Source of the DNA: Rhodoferax mekongensis
Lineage (GTDB): Bacteria; Pseudomonadota; Gammaproteobacteria; Burkholderiales; Burkholderiaceae_C
Reading direction: 5' to 3'
Length of the DNA: 64,000 nucleotides
Assembly: GCF_032191775.1 (NCBI RefSeq)
Contig: NZ_CP132507.1
Span: 1,203,001 to 1,267,000, forward strand
Shown here: one piece after another, positions 1-8,968 of the stretch
Numbering within the stretch: the first letter of the stretch is position 1
Layout of the letters: every line of letters begins with the position of its first letter
The notes under the pieces: generated by a model
The model's database searches: none
Seen by the model: the letters and a program-made list of their open reading frames with translations, nothing else
Told to the model about the DNA's origin: nothing
Made by a program: the position numbers and the translations under genes

Positions 1-416
1 ATGTGTCGGAACTGGAAATTACCGAAGCCGAAGGCAAGGTCCGTATCGTCAAGGGTGGTGGTGCAGTGGTTCAGGGCTATGCGCCCGCTCCCGTGTATGC
101 AGCACCTGCTCCGGCTGCCGCACCTGCAGCTGCTCCCGCTGCCGTCGCAGCTTCTGCTCCTGCAGAAGCCGCTGCGCCCGCCGGCCACACCGTAAAGTCT
201 CCGATGGTAGGTACCTTCTACCGTTCTTCAGCCCCGGGCGCCAAGCCGTTCGTGGAGGTGGGTGACTCCATCAAGGAAGGCGACACCATCTGCATTATTG
301 AGGCGATGAAGATTCTCAATGAGATCGAGGCGGACAAGTCGGGTACGGTCACCAAGATCTTGAGCGACAACGGCCAGGCGGTGGAATACGGTCAGCCCTT
401 GTTCATCATCGAATAA
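1..416 (+). CDS. accB: Biotin carboxyl carrier protein of acetyl-CoA carboxylase (5' end missing)
   Basis: AccB carries biotin between the biotin carboxylase (AccC) and carboxyltransferase halves of acetyl-CoA carboxylase, the first committed step of fatty acid synthesis in the cytosol. The gene is cut by the window edge. The first visible residues ([11 protein letters not shown], reading frame from base 3) correspond to a stretch that normally lies near residue 18 of full-length AccB, so the GTG at base 3 is internal and not the start. A linker rich in Ala and Pro follows, then the C-terminal biotinyl-lipoyl domain. The biotin-accepting Lys is in EAMKILNE (bases 309-311). accC begins 12 bases downstream on the same strand, the usual accBC operon. 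Confidence 0.95.
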   Translation, partial: VSELEITEAEGKVRIVKGGGAVVQGYAPAPVYAAPAPAAAPAAAPAAVAASAPAEAAAPAGHTVKSPMVGTFYRSSAPGAKPFVEVGDSIKEGDTICIIEAMKILNEIEADKSGTVTKILSDNGQAVEYGQPLFIIE

Positions 417-428
417 GACGCAGTACCC

Positions 429-1778
429 ATGTTCAAGAAAATACTGGTCGCCAACCGGGGCGAGATTGCGTTGCGTATTCAGCGCGCCTGTCGCGAGTTG
501 GGTGTGAAGGCGGTCATGGTCTACTCCGAGGCGGACCGCGAAGCCAAGTACGTCAAATTGGCGGAAGAAGCGGTGTGTATCGGTCCGGCGCCGTCAGGTT
601 TGAGCTACCTCAATATGCCGGCCATCATTTCGGCCGCGGAAGTGACCGACGCGGAAGCCATTCACCCCGGCTACGGCTTTTTGAGTGAAAACGCGGACTT
701 TGCTGAGCGCGTCGAGAAGAGCGGTTTCCAGTTCATCGGTCCTACACCCGAGTCCATCCGCATCATGGGGGACAAGGTGTCTGCCAAGCAGGCCATGATC
801 CGCGCGGGCGTGCCCTGCGTGCCCGGCTCTGAAGGCGAGCTGCCCGATGATCCGGTGGCGATGAAGCGCATTGCCAAGGCCATTGGCTACCCGGTGATCA
901 TCAAGGCTGCCGGCGGTGGTGGCGGTCGCGGCATGCGAGTGGTGCACACCGAGGCGGCGCTGGTGAATGCGGTGCAGATGACCAAGGCCGAAGCGGGCGC
1001 GGCGTTCAACAACCCGGCGGTGTACATGGAGAAGTTTCTCCAGAACCCGCGGCACATTGAAATCCAGATCCTGGCAGACAAGCACAAGAACGCGGTGTAC
1101 CTGGGTGAGCGCGATTGCTCCATGCAACGTCGCCACCAGAAAGTGCTCGAAGAGTCTCCCGCGCCTGGCATCAATCGCAAGCTGATTGAGCGTATCGGCG
1201 AGCGTTGCGTGGCTGCCTGCAAGAAGATCGGCTACCGCGGTGCGGGCACGTTTGAGTTCCTCTATGAAGACGGCGAGTTCTATTTCATTGAAATGAATAC
1301 CCGTGTGCAAGTGGAGCACCCGGTGACGGAGATGGTGACGGGCATTGACATCGTCAAAACCCAGATCATGGTGGCGGCCGGCGAAAAACTGCCATTCACC
1401 CAGCGTCAAATCGAAGTGCGTGGTCACGCCATCGAATGCCGTGTGAATGCGGAAGATCCTTACAAGTTCATTCCGTCCCCAGGGCGCGTCACCATGTGGC
1501 ATGCACCCGGCGGTCCCGGCGTGCGTGTGGACTCCCATGTGTACACCAACTATTTCGTGCCTCCGAACTACGACTCCATGGTTGGCAAGATCATTGTTCA
1601 TGGCGATACCCGTGAGCAGGCGATGGCACGCATGCGTACCGCACTGGCCGAGACTGTTGTCGAAGGTATCAGTACCAACATCCCTTTGCACCGCGAGTTG
1701 ATGGTGGACGCCAAGTTTATGGACGGTGGTACCAATATCCACTATCTTGAGCATTGGCTGGAACAACACAAGCGATAA
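429..1778 (+). CDS. accC: Biotin carboxylase subunit of acetyl-CoA carboxylase
   Basis: ATP-dependent carboxylation of the biotin on AccB. At 449 residues it has the usual family length. The N-terminal Rossmann-like domain starts [15 protein letters not shown]. The ATP-grasp part has the glycine-rich loop [11 protein letters not shown] (about residues 159-169) and the conserved [14 protein letters not shown] region (about 288-301) with metal- and bicarbonate-site residues. The C-terminal biotin carboxylase domain contains the RGHAIECR motif. The ATG at 429 lies 12 bases after accB. prmA starts 8 bases after the stop, so accB-accC-prmA very likely form one transcript. A 391-codon open frame on the opposite strand is a codon-bias shadow. 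Confidence 0.98.
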   Translation: MFKKILVANRGEIALRIQRACRELGVKAVMVYSEADREAKYVKLAEEAVCIGPAPSGLSYLNMPAIISAAEVTDAEAIHPGYGFLSENADFAERVEKSGFQFIGPTPESIRIMGDKVSAKQAMIRAGVPCVPGSEGELPDDPVAMKRIAKAIGYPVIIKAAGGGGGRGMRVVHTEAALVNAVQMTKAEAGAAFNNPAVYMEKFLQNPRHIEIQILADKHKNAVYLGERDCSMQRRHQKVLEESPAPGINRKLIERIGERCVAACKKIGYRGAGTFEFLYEDGEFYFIEMNTRVQVEHPVTEMVTGIDIVKTQIMVAAGEKLPFTQRQIEVRGHAIECRVNAEDPYKFIPSPGRVTMWHAPGGPGVRVDSHVYTNYFVPPNYDSMVGKIIVHGDTREQAMARMRTALAETVVEGISTNIPLHRELMVDAKFMDGGTNIHYLEHWLEQHKR

Positions 1779-1786
1779 GGCTTTGC

Positions 1787-2665
1787 ATGTTTGAATTGCG
1801 TTTGATGTGTCCCGAAGACCGGGTCGAAAACCTGAGTGATGCCCTGGACGCGTTGGATGCGCTGAGTGTCAGTGTGGAAGATGCTGATGCCCAAACGGAT
1901 GCCGAGCAAGCCTTGTTCGGTGAACCCGGAATGCCGCCCCCCAAAGACGGGTGGCAGCGTTCCCGTGTGATTGCATTGTTTTCGGATCGTGCCCAAGCGG
2001 ATGAAGCGGCCCAGCTGTTGTCGGCCCAAGACTTCTTTGTGGGGTGCCGTATCTTGGGTATCGAGGTGCTTGAGGACCAAGACTGGGTGCGTTTGACGCA
2101 GTCGCAGTTTGCGCCGGTAGAGATCACCCCCGAGTTCTGGATCGTGCCGACCTGGCACGAGCCGCCTGAGCAGGCCAAAGAGGTGATTCGTCTGGATCCG
2201 GGATTGGCGTTCGGCACGGGTACGCACCCCACTACCCGCATGTGCTTGCGATGGATTGCGCGTAATGGCGGTTCCGGTCGGGTGCTGGACTATGGTTGCG
2301 GATCAGGCATTCTGGCCATAGGTGCAGCCAAATTCGGCGCTACGGAGGTGATTGCTGTTGACATTGATCAGGCCGCTGTGGATTCCACAGTCTTGAATGC
2401 CGAAGCAAATCACGTCACATTGGTGTCCGGACTGCCTGAGGCAGCTCAGGGGGTATTCGATGTGGTGCTCGCCAACATCTTGGCCACGCCCTTGAAAGTG
2501 CTTGCTCCGCTGCTATGTGCGCATGTGAAGGCAGGTGGCCATCTCGTGCTTGCCGGGATTCTGGAGCGGCAGGCAGACGAGCTCAAGGCGGCTTATGCGC
2601 CGTACTGCACACTGTCTGTCGCAGACACCGAGGACGGCTGGATCTTGATGACCGCCTCAGTCTGA
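1787..2665 (+). CDS. prmA: Ribosomal protein L11 methyltransferase
   Basis: S-adenosylmethionine-dependent methyltransferase that trimethylates ribosomal protein L11 in the cytosol. Length is 292 residues. The N-terminal L11-recognition domain is followed by a Rossmann methyltransferase core with motif I VLDYGCGSGILAIG (about residues 166-179), acidic motif II (AVDID) and the NILA motif near residue 230 that takes the place of the amino-methyltransferase NPPY. An in-frame start at 1754 would overlap accC. I chose the ATG at 1787 because AAGG sits 6 bases upstream and the protein then begins MFELRLMCPED, as PrmA proteins do. It follows accC by 8 bases, a common arrangement in betaproteobacteria. 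Confidence 0.95.
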   Translation: MFELRLMCPEDRVENLSDALDALDALSVSVEDADAQTDAEQALFGEPGMPPPKDGWQRSRVIALFSDRAQADEAAQLLSAQDFFVGCRILGIEVLEDQDWVRLTQSQFAPVEITPEFWIVPTWHEPPEQAKEVIRLDPGLAFGTGTHPTTRMCLRWIARNGGSGRVLDYGCGSGILAIGAAKFGATEVIAVDIDQAAVDSTVLNAEANHVTLVSGLPEAAQGVFDVVLANILATPLKVLAPLLCAHVKAGGHLVLAGILERQADELKAAYAPYCTLSVADTEDGWILMTASV

Positions 2666-2698
2666 TTGAGGTGATTGCGCCCCCTACAATGTGACGCA

Positions 2699-3769
2699 AT
2701 GAGTCTGATTACCCAATGCCCGGCATGCTCCACGATGTTCAAAGTCGTGCCGGACCAGTTGCGTATATCCGATGGTTGGGTTCGTTGCGGTCAGTGTGAT
2801 GAAGTCTTTGACGCGAATGCAAACCTCCATTCAGAGCCTGTTCCAGTATCTCTGGAGCCGGAGCAGCCGCGCGCAGCTGTAGCCACCACCAGCCCGGATC
2901 CTGACTGGGCGGCATCTTTGCGATTCGCGTCTGAGGAATCCCCCGGGGCGACAGAGGCGCTTGCTACCGATGTGTCGATTACTCCTGAACCGACCGGCGT
3001 AACAGTTCATGACCCCGTGCATCCTGAAGACGCTGCACCGGCCGACACTATCAGCATTGAGTCGTCTGACCGGGGATTCGATGATTTTCTGTCGCAAAGT
3101 CCCAAAGTCCTTGCGCAGACCCCGGGTGAGGATCACGAGACGCCGCCACTAGACGCGCCTGCGGCCCTCCCGCTTGAAACGTTGTCTGGTCCTGCGCCCC
3201 GTTACACGCAAGCCCAGGTGAAAGTCGCAGACAGGGATGAAGTCAAACAACCTTCATTCATGCACAAAGGGCGCGGGGGCAGCATTTGGCACAAGACGGG
3301 TGTGCGTGTTCTTCTTGGAATTTCGGGCGTGACCTTGATCGCAGGCTGGGCTGTGCAGATTGCCATCCATGAGCGGGACCGATGGGCTGCTTACGAACCA
3401 TCCATGCGCCCCGCACTCGATGTCTTGTGTGAGGTGGCGGAGTGTAATGTGAGCCCATTGCGCAATATCGAGGCGGTGGTTATTGATAGTTCATCGTTTA
3501 CGAAGGTCCGTACCGATGTTTACCGGCTGAATGTCGCTTTGAAAAATATTGGTCCTGTACCTGTGGCGCCCCCAGCATTGGAGTTAACACTCACAGATAT
3601 GCAGGACCAAAGCCTGATACGCCGTGTCTTGAAGCCGCAAGATATCGGATTCAAATCCGCAACCTTGGAGCCCGGCGCAGAGTTTTCGGCAGTGCTTCCG
3701 ATTGCTCTGAAAACAGGCAATCCGGCAGAACGGGTCTCAGGATACAGGCTGCTTGCTTTCTATCCCTGA
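2699..3769 (+). CDS. Zinc-ribbon and DUF3426 domain single-pass membrane protein
   Basis: Protein of unknown function, 356 residues. The N-terminus is an MJ0042-type zinc ribbon with Cys pairs at 7/10 (CPAC) and 30/33 (CGQC). An acidic, low-complexity cytoplasmic region follows to about residue 190. A single transmembrane helix at about 201-223 (LLGISGVTLIAGWAVQIAI) leads to a C-terminal DUF3426 domain predicted outside the membrane. I chose the ATG at 2699 because the protein then begins MSLITQCPAC, as in related zinc-ribbon proteins; an upstream TTG is unlikely. This family is commonly next to prmA in Burkholderiales, and the gene lies 33 bases after it. It is followed by an intrinsic terminator. 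A regulatory or envelope-signalling role is only a guess. Confidence 0.85.
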   Translation: MSLITQCPACSTMFKVVPDQLRISDGWVRCGQCDEVFDANANLHSEPVPVSLEPEQPRAAVATTSPDPDWAASLRFASEESPGATEALATDVSITPEPTGVTVHDPVHPEDAAPADTISIESSDRGFDDFLSQSPKVLAQTPGEDHETPPLDAPAALPLETLSGPAPRYTQAQVKVADRDEVKQPSFMHKGRGGSIWHKTGVRVLLGISGVTLIAGWAVQIAIHERDRWAAYEPSMRPALDVLCEVAECNVSPLRNIEAVVIDSSSFTKVRTDVYRLNVALKNIGPVPVAPPALELTLTDMQDQSLIRRVLKPQDIGFKSATLEPGAEFSAVLPIALKTGNPAERVSGYRLLAFYP

Positions 3770-3787
3770 TCTGTTGATTGCGCAAAT

Positions 3788-3820
3788 AAAAAAGCCCGGA
3801 GCGTGAGCGCCGGGCTTTTC
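3788..3820. terminator. Bidirectional intrinsic terminator
   Basis: Perfect 10-bp arms AAAAGCCCGG (3790-3799) and CCGGGCTTTT (3810-3819) around a 10-base loop. Both strands end in T runs. It separates the rightward DUF3426 gene from the leftward histone-like gene and can serve both. Confidence 0.9.
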
Positions 3821-3837
3821 TACTTCAGACAGGCCGA

Positions 3838-4428
3838 TTAAGGCTTGCTGGAAGTAGGGAAAGGCCACGCAGCTTGAGGATTCAACGTGGTCTGTGCTGC
3901 AGGGGCAGCGGCAGGCTTGGCAGCGGGTGCTTTTGCAGCCTTCTTGGCAGCAGGCTTCTTGGCGGCTGGGGCAGCTTTTTTGGCAGGAGCGGCCTTTTTC
4001 GCGGCTGCAGCCTTTTTGGCGGGAGCGGCTTTCTTCGCTGCTACGGCCTTTTTGGCAGGAGCTGCTGCTTTTTTAGCAGGAGCTGCAGCCTTTTTGGCGG
4101 GAGCGGCTTTCTTCGCTGCTACGGCCTTTTTGGCAGGAGCTGCTGCTTTTTTAGCAGGAGCTGCAGCCTTTTTGGCGGGAGCGGCTTTCTTCGCTGCTAC
4201 GGCCTTTTTGGCAGGAGCTGCTGCTTTTTTAGCAGGAGCTGCGGCCTTTTTGGCGGGAGCGGCTTTCTTCGCTGCTACGGCCTTTTTGGCAGGAGCTGCT
4301 GCTTTTTTAGCAGGAGCTGCAGCCTTTTTGGCGGGAGCGGCTTTCTTCGCTGCTACGGCCTTTTTGGCAGGAGCAGCTTTCTTCGCGGGAGCGGCCTTCT
4401 TAGCGGCCGGTTTTTTTGCAGTTGCCAT
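3838..4428 (-). CDS. Histone H1-like Lys/Ala-rich DNA-binding protein
   Basis: About 196 residues, almost entirely Ala, Lys and Pro in PAKKAA and VAAKKAA units, resembling the C-terminal tail of eukaryotic histone H1 and bacterial H1-like proteins (HctB/AlgP type). Such proteins bind DNA non-specifically and help compact the nucleoid; that role is inferred from composition. The middle consists of a 26-residue unit repeated about four and a half times, mirrored by near-identical 78-bp DNA repeats. The C-terminus (after about residue 165) is not repetitive and ends PFPTSSKP. Two adjacent ATGs (4431 and 4428) follow an AAGGAG ribosome site; 4428 has the better spacing and gives MATAKKPAAKK. Repeat number probably varies between strains. 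Confidence 0.85.
   Translation of the reverse strand: MATAKKPAAKKAAPAKKAAPAKKAVAAKKAAPAKKAAAPAKKAAAPAKKAVAAKKAAPAKKAAAPAKKAAAPAKKAVAAKKAAPAKKAAAPAKKAAAPAKKAVAAKKAAPAKKAAAPAKKAAAPAKKAVAAKKAAPAKKAAAAKKAAPAKKAAPAAKKPAAKKAAKAPAAKPAAAPAAQTTLNPQAAWPFPTSSKP
4025..4380 (-). repeat. 78-bp tandem repeat array inside the histone-like gene
   Basis: The same 20-base stretch beginning GCGGCTTTCTTC recurs at 4025, 4103, 4181, 4259 and 4337, exactly 78 bases apart. Each unit encodes 26 residues; the last is partial. Differences between copies are few (for example GCTGCAGCC against GCTGCGGCC near 4240), so the expansion is recent or is kept homogeneous by recombination. Confidence 0.95.
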
Positions 4429-4488
4429 CATGTTCTCCTTGATCAAGGTGCAAAGAGCACTTTCCGCTGCGTATCTGGCAGAAAGTGA

Positions 4489-4522
4489 TTCATGCCGCTG
4501 GGCGCATTCCCAGCGGCATGAA
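4489..4522. repeat. Perfect 14-bp inverted repeat between nrdB and the histone-like gene
   Basis: Arms TTCATGCCGCTGGG (4489-4502) and CCCAGCGGCATGAA (4509-4522) enclose a 6-base loop. No T run follows on either strand, so it is not a standard intrinsic terminator. It lies 78 bases after nrdB and 61 bases before the histone-like start. It could be an mRNA-stabilising hairpin, a rho-independent pause without a U tract, or an operator. Confidence 0.85.
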
Positions 4523-4599
4523 CTCGGGGTCGCACACCCATCGCACTGATTGAACAGCAGCAGAACAGGGGCGAAAACTGGATCGGCATGACGAGTGGT

Positions 4600-5787
4600 T
4601 TAATCCCAGGACAGCGCGCCGCCGGACTGGTACTCGATAACACGCGTTTCGAAGAAGTTGCGTTCCTTCTTCAAGTCAATCATTTCACTCATCCACGGAA
4701 ACGGGTTTTCCTCGTTAGGGAAAAGCGGCTCCAGGCCAATTTGTGTGGCGCGGCGATTCGCGATGTAGCGCAAATAGCCTTTGAACATTGAGGCATTCAT
4801 GCCCAGCACGCCACGCGGCATGGTGTCCTCGGCGTAACGGTATTCGAGTTCGACCGCCTTTTCGAAGAGGGCTTTGATTTCGGCTTTGAAGTCCGGTGTC
4901 CAGAGGTGCGGATTCTCCAACTTGAGCTGATTGATCAGGTCGATACCAAAATTGCAGTGCATCGACTCGTCACGCAAGATGTACTGGTACTGTTCTGCAG
5001 CCCCGGTCATTTTGTTTTGCCGCCCGAGAGCAAGAATCTGGGTGAAGCCTACATAAAAGAAGAGGCCTTCCATCAAGCACGCGAAAACGATCAAGGACTT
5101 CAAAAGCTTTTGATCCGTCTCAGGGGTGCCCGTATGGAAGTTCGGGTCCATGATCGCTTCAATGAAGGGAATCAAAAACTCATCCTTGTCACGGATGGAT
5201 TGAACTTCGTTGTACGCGTTGAAAATCTCACTCTCGTCCAGGCCCAAGGACTCTACGATGTATTGGTATGCGTGGGTATGAATCGCTTCTTCAAAAGCCT
5301 GACGCAACAGGAACTGGCGGCATTCCGGTGCGGTGATGTGTCTGTAGGTGCCCAACACGATGTTGTTGGCAGCCAAAGAGTCTGCAGTTACAAAGAACCC
5401 GAGGTTGCGCTTAACGATGCGACGCTCATCCTCGGTGAGACCATTGGGATCCTTCCACAACGCGATGTCACGCGTCATGTTGACTTCTTGGGGCATCCAA
5501 TGATTGGCACAAGTGGCGAGGTACTTTTCCCAAGCCCATTTGTACTTGAACGGAACCAGTTGGTTTACGTCAGTTTGTCCATTGATGATGCGTTTGTCGG
5601 ATGCCTTGACCCGGTGGCCGCTCGCGATGGCCTTGGTCACCGGTGATGCTTCCATCGGCGTAGTCTGAGGTGCTTGAGCAACAAAAACAGAAGACACCGG
5701 TACTTGCGCTAGTGCGTCATTCAAAGACGGATTGCGCGCGTAATTCAACGGCGATGCGGGCTTGACTTCTTCGTCCCAGGACAACAT
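4600..5787 (-). CDS. nrdB: Ribonucleoside-diphosphate reductase class Ia, beta (radical) subunit
   Basis: Small subunit that holds the diiron-tyrosyl radical used by NrdA to reduce ribonucleoside diphosphates. Length is 395 residues with a ferritin-like fold. Recognisable metal ligands are the Asp in LWKDPNG, the Glu and His of EEAIHTHAY, the Glu in CLMEGLFFY and the Glu/His of [10 protein letters not shown]. The Tyr in HAYQY is in the position of the radical Tyr. I chose the ATG at 5787 ([11 protein letters not shown], typical of Burkholderiales NrdB) rather than an upstream in-frame start at 5847. It follows nrdA by 119 bases containing two hairpins, so its expression may be tuned separately within the nrdAB transcript. 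Confidence 0.95.
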   Translation of the reverse strand: MLSWDEEVKPASPLNYARNPSLNDALAQVPVSSVFVAQAPQTTPMEASPVTKAIASGHRVKASDKRIINGQTDVNQLVPFKYKWAWEKYLATCANHWMPQEVNMTRDIALWKDPNGLTEDERRIVKRNLGFFVTADSLAANNIVLGTYRHITAPECRQFLLRQAFEEAIHTHAYQYIVESLGLDESEIFNAYNEVQSIRDKDEFLIPFIEAIMDPNFHTGTPETDQKLLKSLIVFACLMEGLFFYVGFTQILALGRQNKMTGAAEQYQYILRDESMHCNFGIDLINQLKLENPHLWTPDFKAEIKALFEKAVELEYRYAEDTMPRGVLGMNASMFKGYLRYIANRRATQIGLEPLFPNEENPFPWMSEMIDLKKERNFFETRVIEYQSGGALSWD

Positions 5788-5816
5788 AGGTGATTCCAAT
5801 TTGCAGATTATGTGAG

Positions 5817-5905
5817 CAGTGAATTGAATTGAAAAGTAATCACGCAATTCACTGAATATTTGTGTTGTTCAATAGCATCGCAATTTGTATCGCGACGCTA
5901 TTGAA
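5817..5905. promoter_or_regulatory. Two hairpins in the nrdA-nrdB intercistronic region
   Basis: Directly after the nrdA stop there is a 14-bp inverted repeat with one mismatch (5868-5881 with 5892-5905). Closer to nrdB is a perfect 10-bp inverted repeat, CAGTGAATTG (5817-5826) with CAATTCACTG (5845-5854). Neither is followed by a T run on the minus strand. Likely roles are processing or protection of nrdA mRNA and control of nrdB translation; this is inference. Confidence 0.55.
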
Positions 5906-5906
5906 A

Positions 5907-8825
5907 TCACTGACAGGACTCGCAGGTCGGGTCATCAACGCCACAGAATTTGATGTCTGTTGCAGCATTACTGGCCAACTCCATCTGGGCTTGTGCCGCA
6001 GCTGCAGCAGCTTCCAGAGCACTGGACATTTTGGTCGAGCCAGGCGCATCGTTGCCGGAAGACACGGCATTCAAGCGTCCCGCAGAGACGGTTGATTTTT
6101 CTGCGTGCGTCGCTGACATGGTGCGGAGGTAATAGGTGGTTTTCAGTCCACGCAGCCAAGCCAGTTTGTAGGTCTCGTCCAGCTTTTTGCCAGATGCGCC
6201 AGCCATGTAGATGTTGAGAGACTGGGCTTGGTCTATCCACTTTTGGCGACGGGCTGCCGCTTCGACCAACCACCGTGTCTCCACTTCGAATGCCGTGGCA
6301 TAAAGCTGCTTGATTTCTTGCGGCACGCGATCGATTGGAGCGAGGGATCCGTCGAAATGCTTCAGGTCCATGACCATGACATCGTCCCACAAGCCCAAGC
6401 GCTTGAGGTCGCGTACCAGGTAGCTGTTGATTACGGTGAACTCACCGGACAGGTTGGACTTGACCGACAAGTTACCGAAGCAGGGCTCGATGGAAGCGTC
6501 CACACCAATGATGTTGGAAATCGTTGCAGTGGGTGCAATCGCCACGCAATTGGAGTTCCGCATGCCATCCATCGCGATCTTGTTGCGCAGAGCATCCCAG
6601 TCCAGTGTGGACGAGCGGTCAACTTCCACATAGCCGCCACGGGCGCTTGCCAGCATGTCCAAGGTGTCCGGTGGCAACACGCCTTTGTCCCACAGACTGC
6701 CCTTATAGCTGTGGTACTTGCCGCGCTCACGCGCCAAATCCGTAGAGGCCCAGTAAGCGTAGTAGCTGATCGCTTCCATGGAGCGATCTGCGAATTCAAC
6801 GGCAGCCTCACTCGCGTAAGGGATGCGCAGCTCATACAAGCTGTCCTGGAACGCCATCAGGCCCAGGCCGACAGGGCGGTGGCGCATGTTGGAGTCACGC
6901 GCCTTTTTCACCGCGTAGTAGTTGATGTCGATCACGTTGTCCAGCATGCGCATGGCGGTGGAGATGGTGCGCTTGAGCTTCTCGTGGTCGAGGGCGCCAT
7001 CCTTCAAATGCTGCAGCAGATTCACAGAGCCCAAATTGCATACCGCTGTCTCTGTGTCAGATGTGTTCAGCGTGATTTCTGTGCACAGGTTGGATGAGTG
7101 CACCACGCCGGCATGCTGTTGCGGGGAGCGCACGTTGCATGCATCCTTGAAAGTGATCCATGGGTGACCGGTTTCGAACAGCATGGTCAGCATCTTGCGC
7201 CACAGGTCACTGGCTTGAACGGTACGGGAGGGCTTGATCTCGCCGCGGGCAGCCTTCTCCTCGTAAGCCACGTAAGCTTTTTCAAACTCCGCACCAAACA
7301 AGTCGTGCAAGTCGGGCACATTGGATGGAGAGAACAGCGTCCAGGTACCCTTTTCCATCACACGACGCATGAACAAGTCCGGGATCCAGTTGGCAGTGTT
7401 CATGTCGTGGGTACGACGGCGGTCATCACCGGTGTTCTTGCGCAGCTCCAGGAACTCTTCGATGTCCAAGTGCCATGTTTCGAGGTAAGTACAAACAGCA
7501 CCTTTGCGCTTGCCACCTTGGTTCACAGCCACGGCAGTGTCGTTCACCACTTTCAGGAACGGTACCACCCCTTGAGATTCGCCATTGGTTCCCTTGATGT
7601 GGGAGCCCAGTGCACGTACGCGTGTCCAGTCATTTCCCAGGCCGCCCGCAAACTTGGACAAGAGTGCGTTTTCCTTGATGGATTCGTAGATGCCATCCAG
7701 ATCATCAGGCACCGTAGTCAGGTAGCAGCTGGACAGTTGTGAGCGCAAAGTACCGCTGTTAAAAAGGGTCGGTGTGCTGGACATAAAGTCAAAGCTGGAC
7801 AGCACTTCGTAAAACTCGATCGCGCGGGCTTCACGGTCAATTTCGTTCAGGGACAAGCCCATTGCCACGCGCATGAAGAACGCTTGGGGCAACTCGATGC
7901 GGGTCTTGCCTTCGTGCAGGAAGTAGCGGTCATACAAGGTTTGCAGACCCAGGTAGTCGAATTGCAAATCGCGGCTGGCCTTAAGCGCATTGCCCAAGCG
8001 CTTCAGATCGAATTGCTGGAGCTTCTCGTCCAGAAGTTCCGCAGCGATGCCTCGTTTGATAAAGCCGGGGAAGTAGTCCGCGTAGGCCTCTTGCATATCC
8101 GCTTGTGCAACATCGCGGCCCAACACTTCACGGGAGATTGTGTGGAACAGCAAACGCGCAGTGGCGTAGGTGTAATCCGGATCTTTTTCGATCAGGGTGC
8201 GGGCTGCCAAGATAGCCGCCTTGTAGACCTCATCCAAGGGCACGCCGTCGTACAAATTACGCATGGTTTCTGCCAGGATGGGGGCCGCCTTGACGTCGGC
8301 TCCCAGACCGCTGCATGCGGTCTCGATGCGGGATTGGAGTTGCGCCAGATCCAAGGGCACTCGCTGGCCGTTGTCAATGACGTGAATGACGGGCGCTGCA
8401 GGAGCCTCTGTAGCCACTTGTTTGGCACGCTCTTGGGTGCGGCGTTCACGGTAAAGCACATATGCGCGTGCAATTTCATGGTGGCCGCCGCGCATCAGGC
8501 CCAACTCGACCTGGTCTTGTACGTCCTCAATATGGAAAGTTCCGCCGCCGGGGCGTGAACGGACCAAGGCACGGATGACTTGCTGGGTCAGGCCATCCAC
8601 GGTTTCCCGCACGCTGGCGGATGCAGCACCTTGTGTACCGTGTACAGCAAGAAACGCTTTCATCATCGCGACAGCAATTTTGTTGGGCTCAAAAGGCACC
8701 ACCGCGCCATTGCGGCGAATGATCTGGTAATGCGCGAACGTGTTCGTCGGGGATGTTTCAGTGCCCGGGACGGGAGACAACAGGGGAGCTGCAGTGCTGG
8801 GTATTGCAGTAGAGATGGATTGCAT
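5907..8825 (-). CDS. nrdA: Ribonucleoside-diphosphate reductase class Ia, alpha (catalytic) subunit
   Basis: Catalytic subunit reducing NDPs to dNDPs with NrdB in the cytosol. At 972 residues it is about 200 longer than E. coli NrdA because the N-terminus carries two ATP-cone-like allosteric domains: one starting YQIIRRNGAVVPFEPNK and a more divergent one starting VIHVIDNGQRVPLDL. Catalytic motifs are present: CYLTTVPDDLDG, the N-x-C-x-E site in NLCTEITLNTSDTE, the partner Cys in AVCNLGSVNL, the Tyr pair in KTTYYLRTM and a redox C-x-x-C at the extreme C-terminus (CESCQ). I chose the ATG at 8825 because GAGGA precedes it by 5 bases; longer in-frame starts lack a ribosome site. Control by NrdR is expected from boxes upstream. 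Confidence 0.95.
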   Translation of the reverse strand: MQSISTAIPSTAAPLLSPVPGTETSPTNTFAHYQIIRRNGAVVPFEPNKIAVAMMKAFLAVHGTQGAASASVRETVDGLTQQVIRALVRSRPGGGTFHIEDVQDQVELGLMRGGHHEIARAYVLYRERRTQERAKQVATEAPAAPVIHVIDNGQRVPLDLAQLQSRIETACSGLGADVKAAPILAETMRNLYDGVPLDEVYKAAILAARTLIEKDPDYTYATARLLFHTISREVLGRDVAQADMQEAYADYFPGFIKRGIAAELLDEKLQQFDLKRLGNALKASRDLQFDYLGLQTLYDRYFLHEGKTRIELPQAFFMRVAMGLSLNEIDREARAIEFYEVLSSFDFMSSTPTLFNSGTLRSQLSSCYLTTVPDDLDGIYESIKENALLSKFAGGLGNDWTRVRALGSHIKGTNGESQGVVPFLKVVNDTAVAVNQGGKRKGAVCTYLETWHLDIEEFLELRKNTGDDRRRTHDMNTANWIPDLFMRRVMEKGTWTLFSPSNVPDLHDLFGAEFEKAYVAYEEKAARGEIKPSRTVQASDLWRKMLTMLFETGHPWITFKDACNVRSPQQHAGVVHSSNLCTEITLNTSDTETAVCNLGSVNLLQHLKDGALDHEKLKRTISTAMRMLDNVIDINYYAVKKARDSNMRHRPVGLGLMAFQDSLYELRIPYASEAAVEFADRSMEAISYYAYWASTDLARERGKYHSYKGSLWDKGVLPPDTLDMLASARGGYVEVDRSSTLDWDALRNKIAMDGMRNSNCVAIAPTATISNIIGVDASIEPCFGNLSVKSNLSGEFTVINSYLVRDLKRLGLWDDVMVMDLKHFDGSLAPIDRVPQEIKQLYATAFEVETRWLVEAAARRQKWIDQAQSLNIYMAGASGKKLDETYKLAWLRGLKTTYYLRTMSATHAEKSTVSAGRLNAVSSGNDAPGSTKMSSALEAAAAAAQAQMELASNAATDIKFCGVDDPTCESCQ

Positions 8826-8920
8826 GATTTCCTCGTCTAAATCGGTGTTTTTTTGTGGTGATCTGGTGGCAGTCATGGTTGTCACGGTGACGCCATATGT
8901 CCATGCGCAACAATCAAGGC

Positions 8921-8968
8921 ACACTATATCTGGGGTCTGAGGTGGTGACAAGCCACTACCGGTAGTGT
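8921..8968 (-). promoter_or_regulatory. nrdA promoter with paired NrdR boxes
   Basis: On the minus strand, TTGTCA (-35, bases 8946-8951) and TATAGT (-10, bases 8923-8928) are separated by exactly 17 bases, each one mismatch from the sigma70 consensus. Two NrdR-like 16-mers overlap or flank this promoter. Box 1 at 8921-8936 starts ACACTATAT and covers the -10. Box 2 at 8953-8968 contains the perfect palindrome CACTACCGGTAGTG just upstream of the -35. Their centres are 32 bases apart, about three helical turns, as known for NrdR sites. Binding would block the polymerase when dATP/ATP-loaded NrdR is present. Confidence 0.8.

Noticed and set aside
594..1769. 391-codon open frame antisense to accC
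   Set aside because: A product of GC-rich third-position bias; His-rich nonsense composition, and accC is beyond doubt.
4025..4380. Repeat array considered as a CRISPR
   Set aside because: Units are contiguous without spacers, have a 78-base period and are in coding frame for a Lys/Ala-rich protein.
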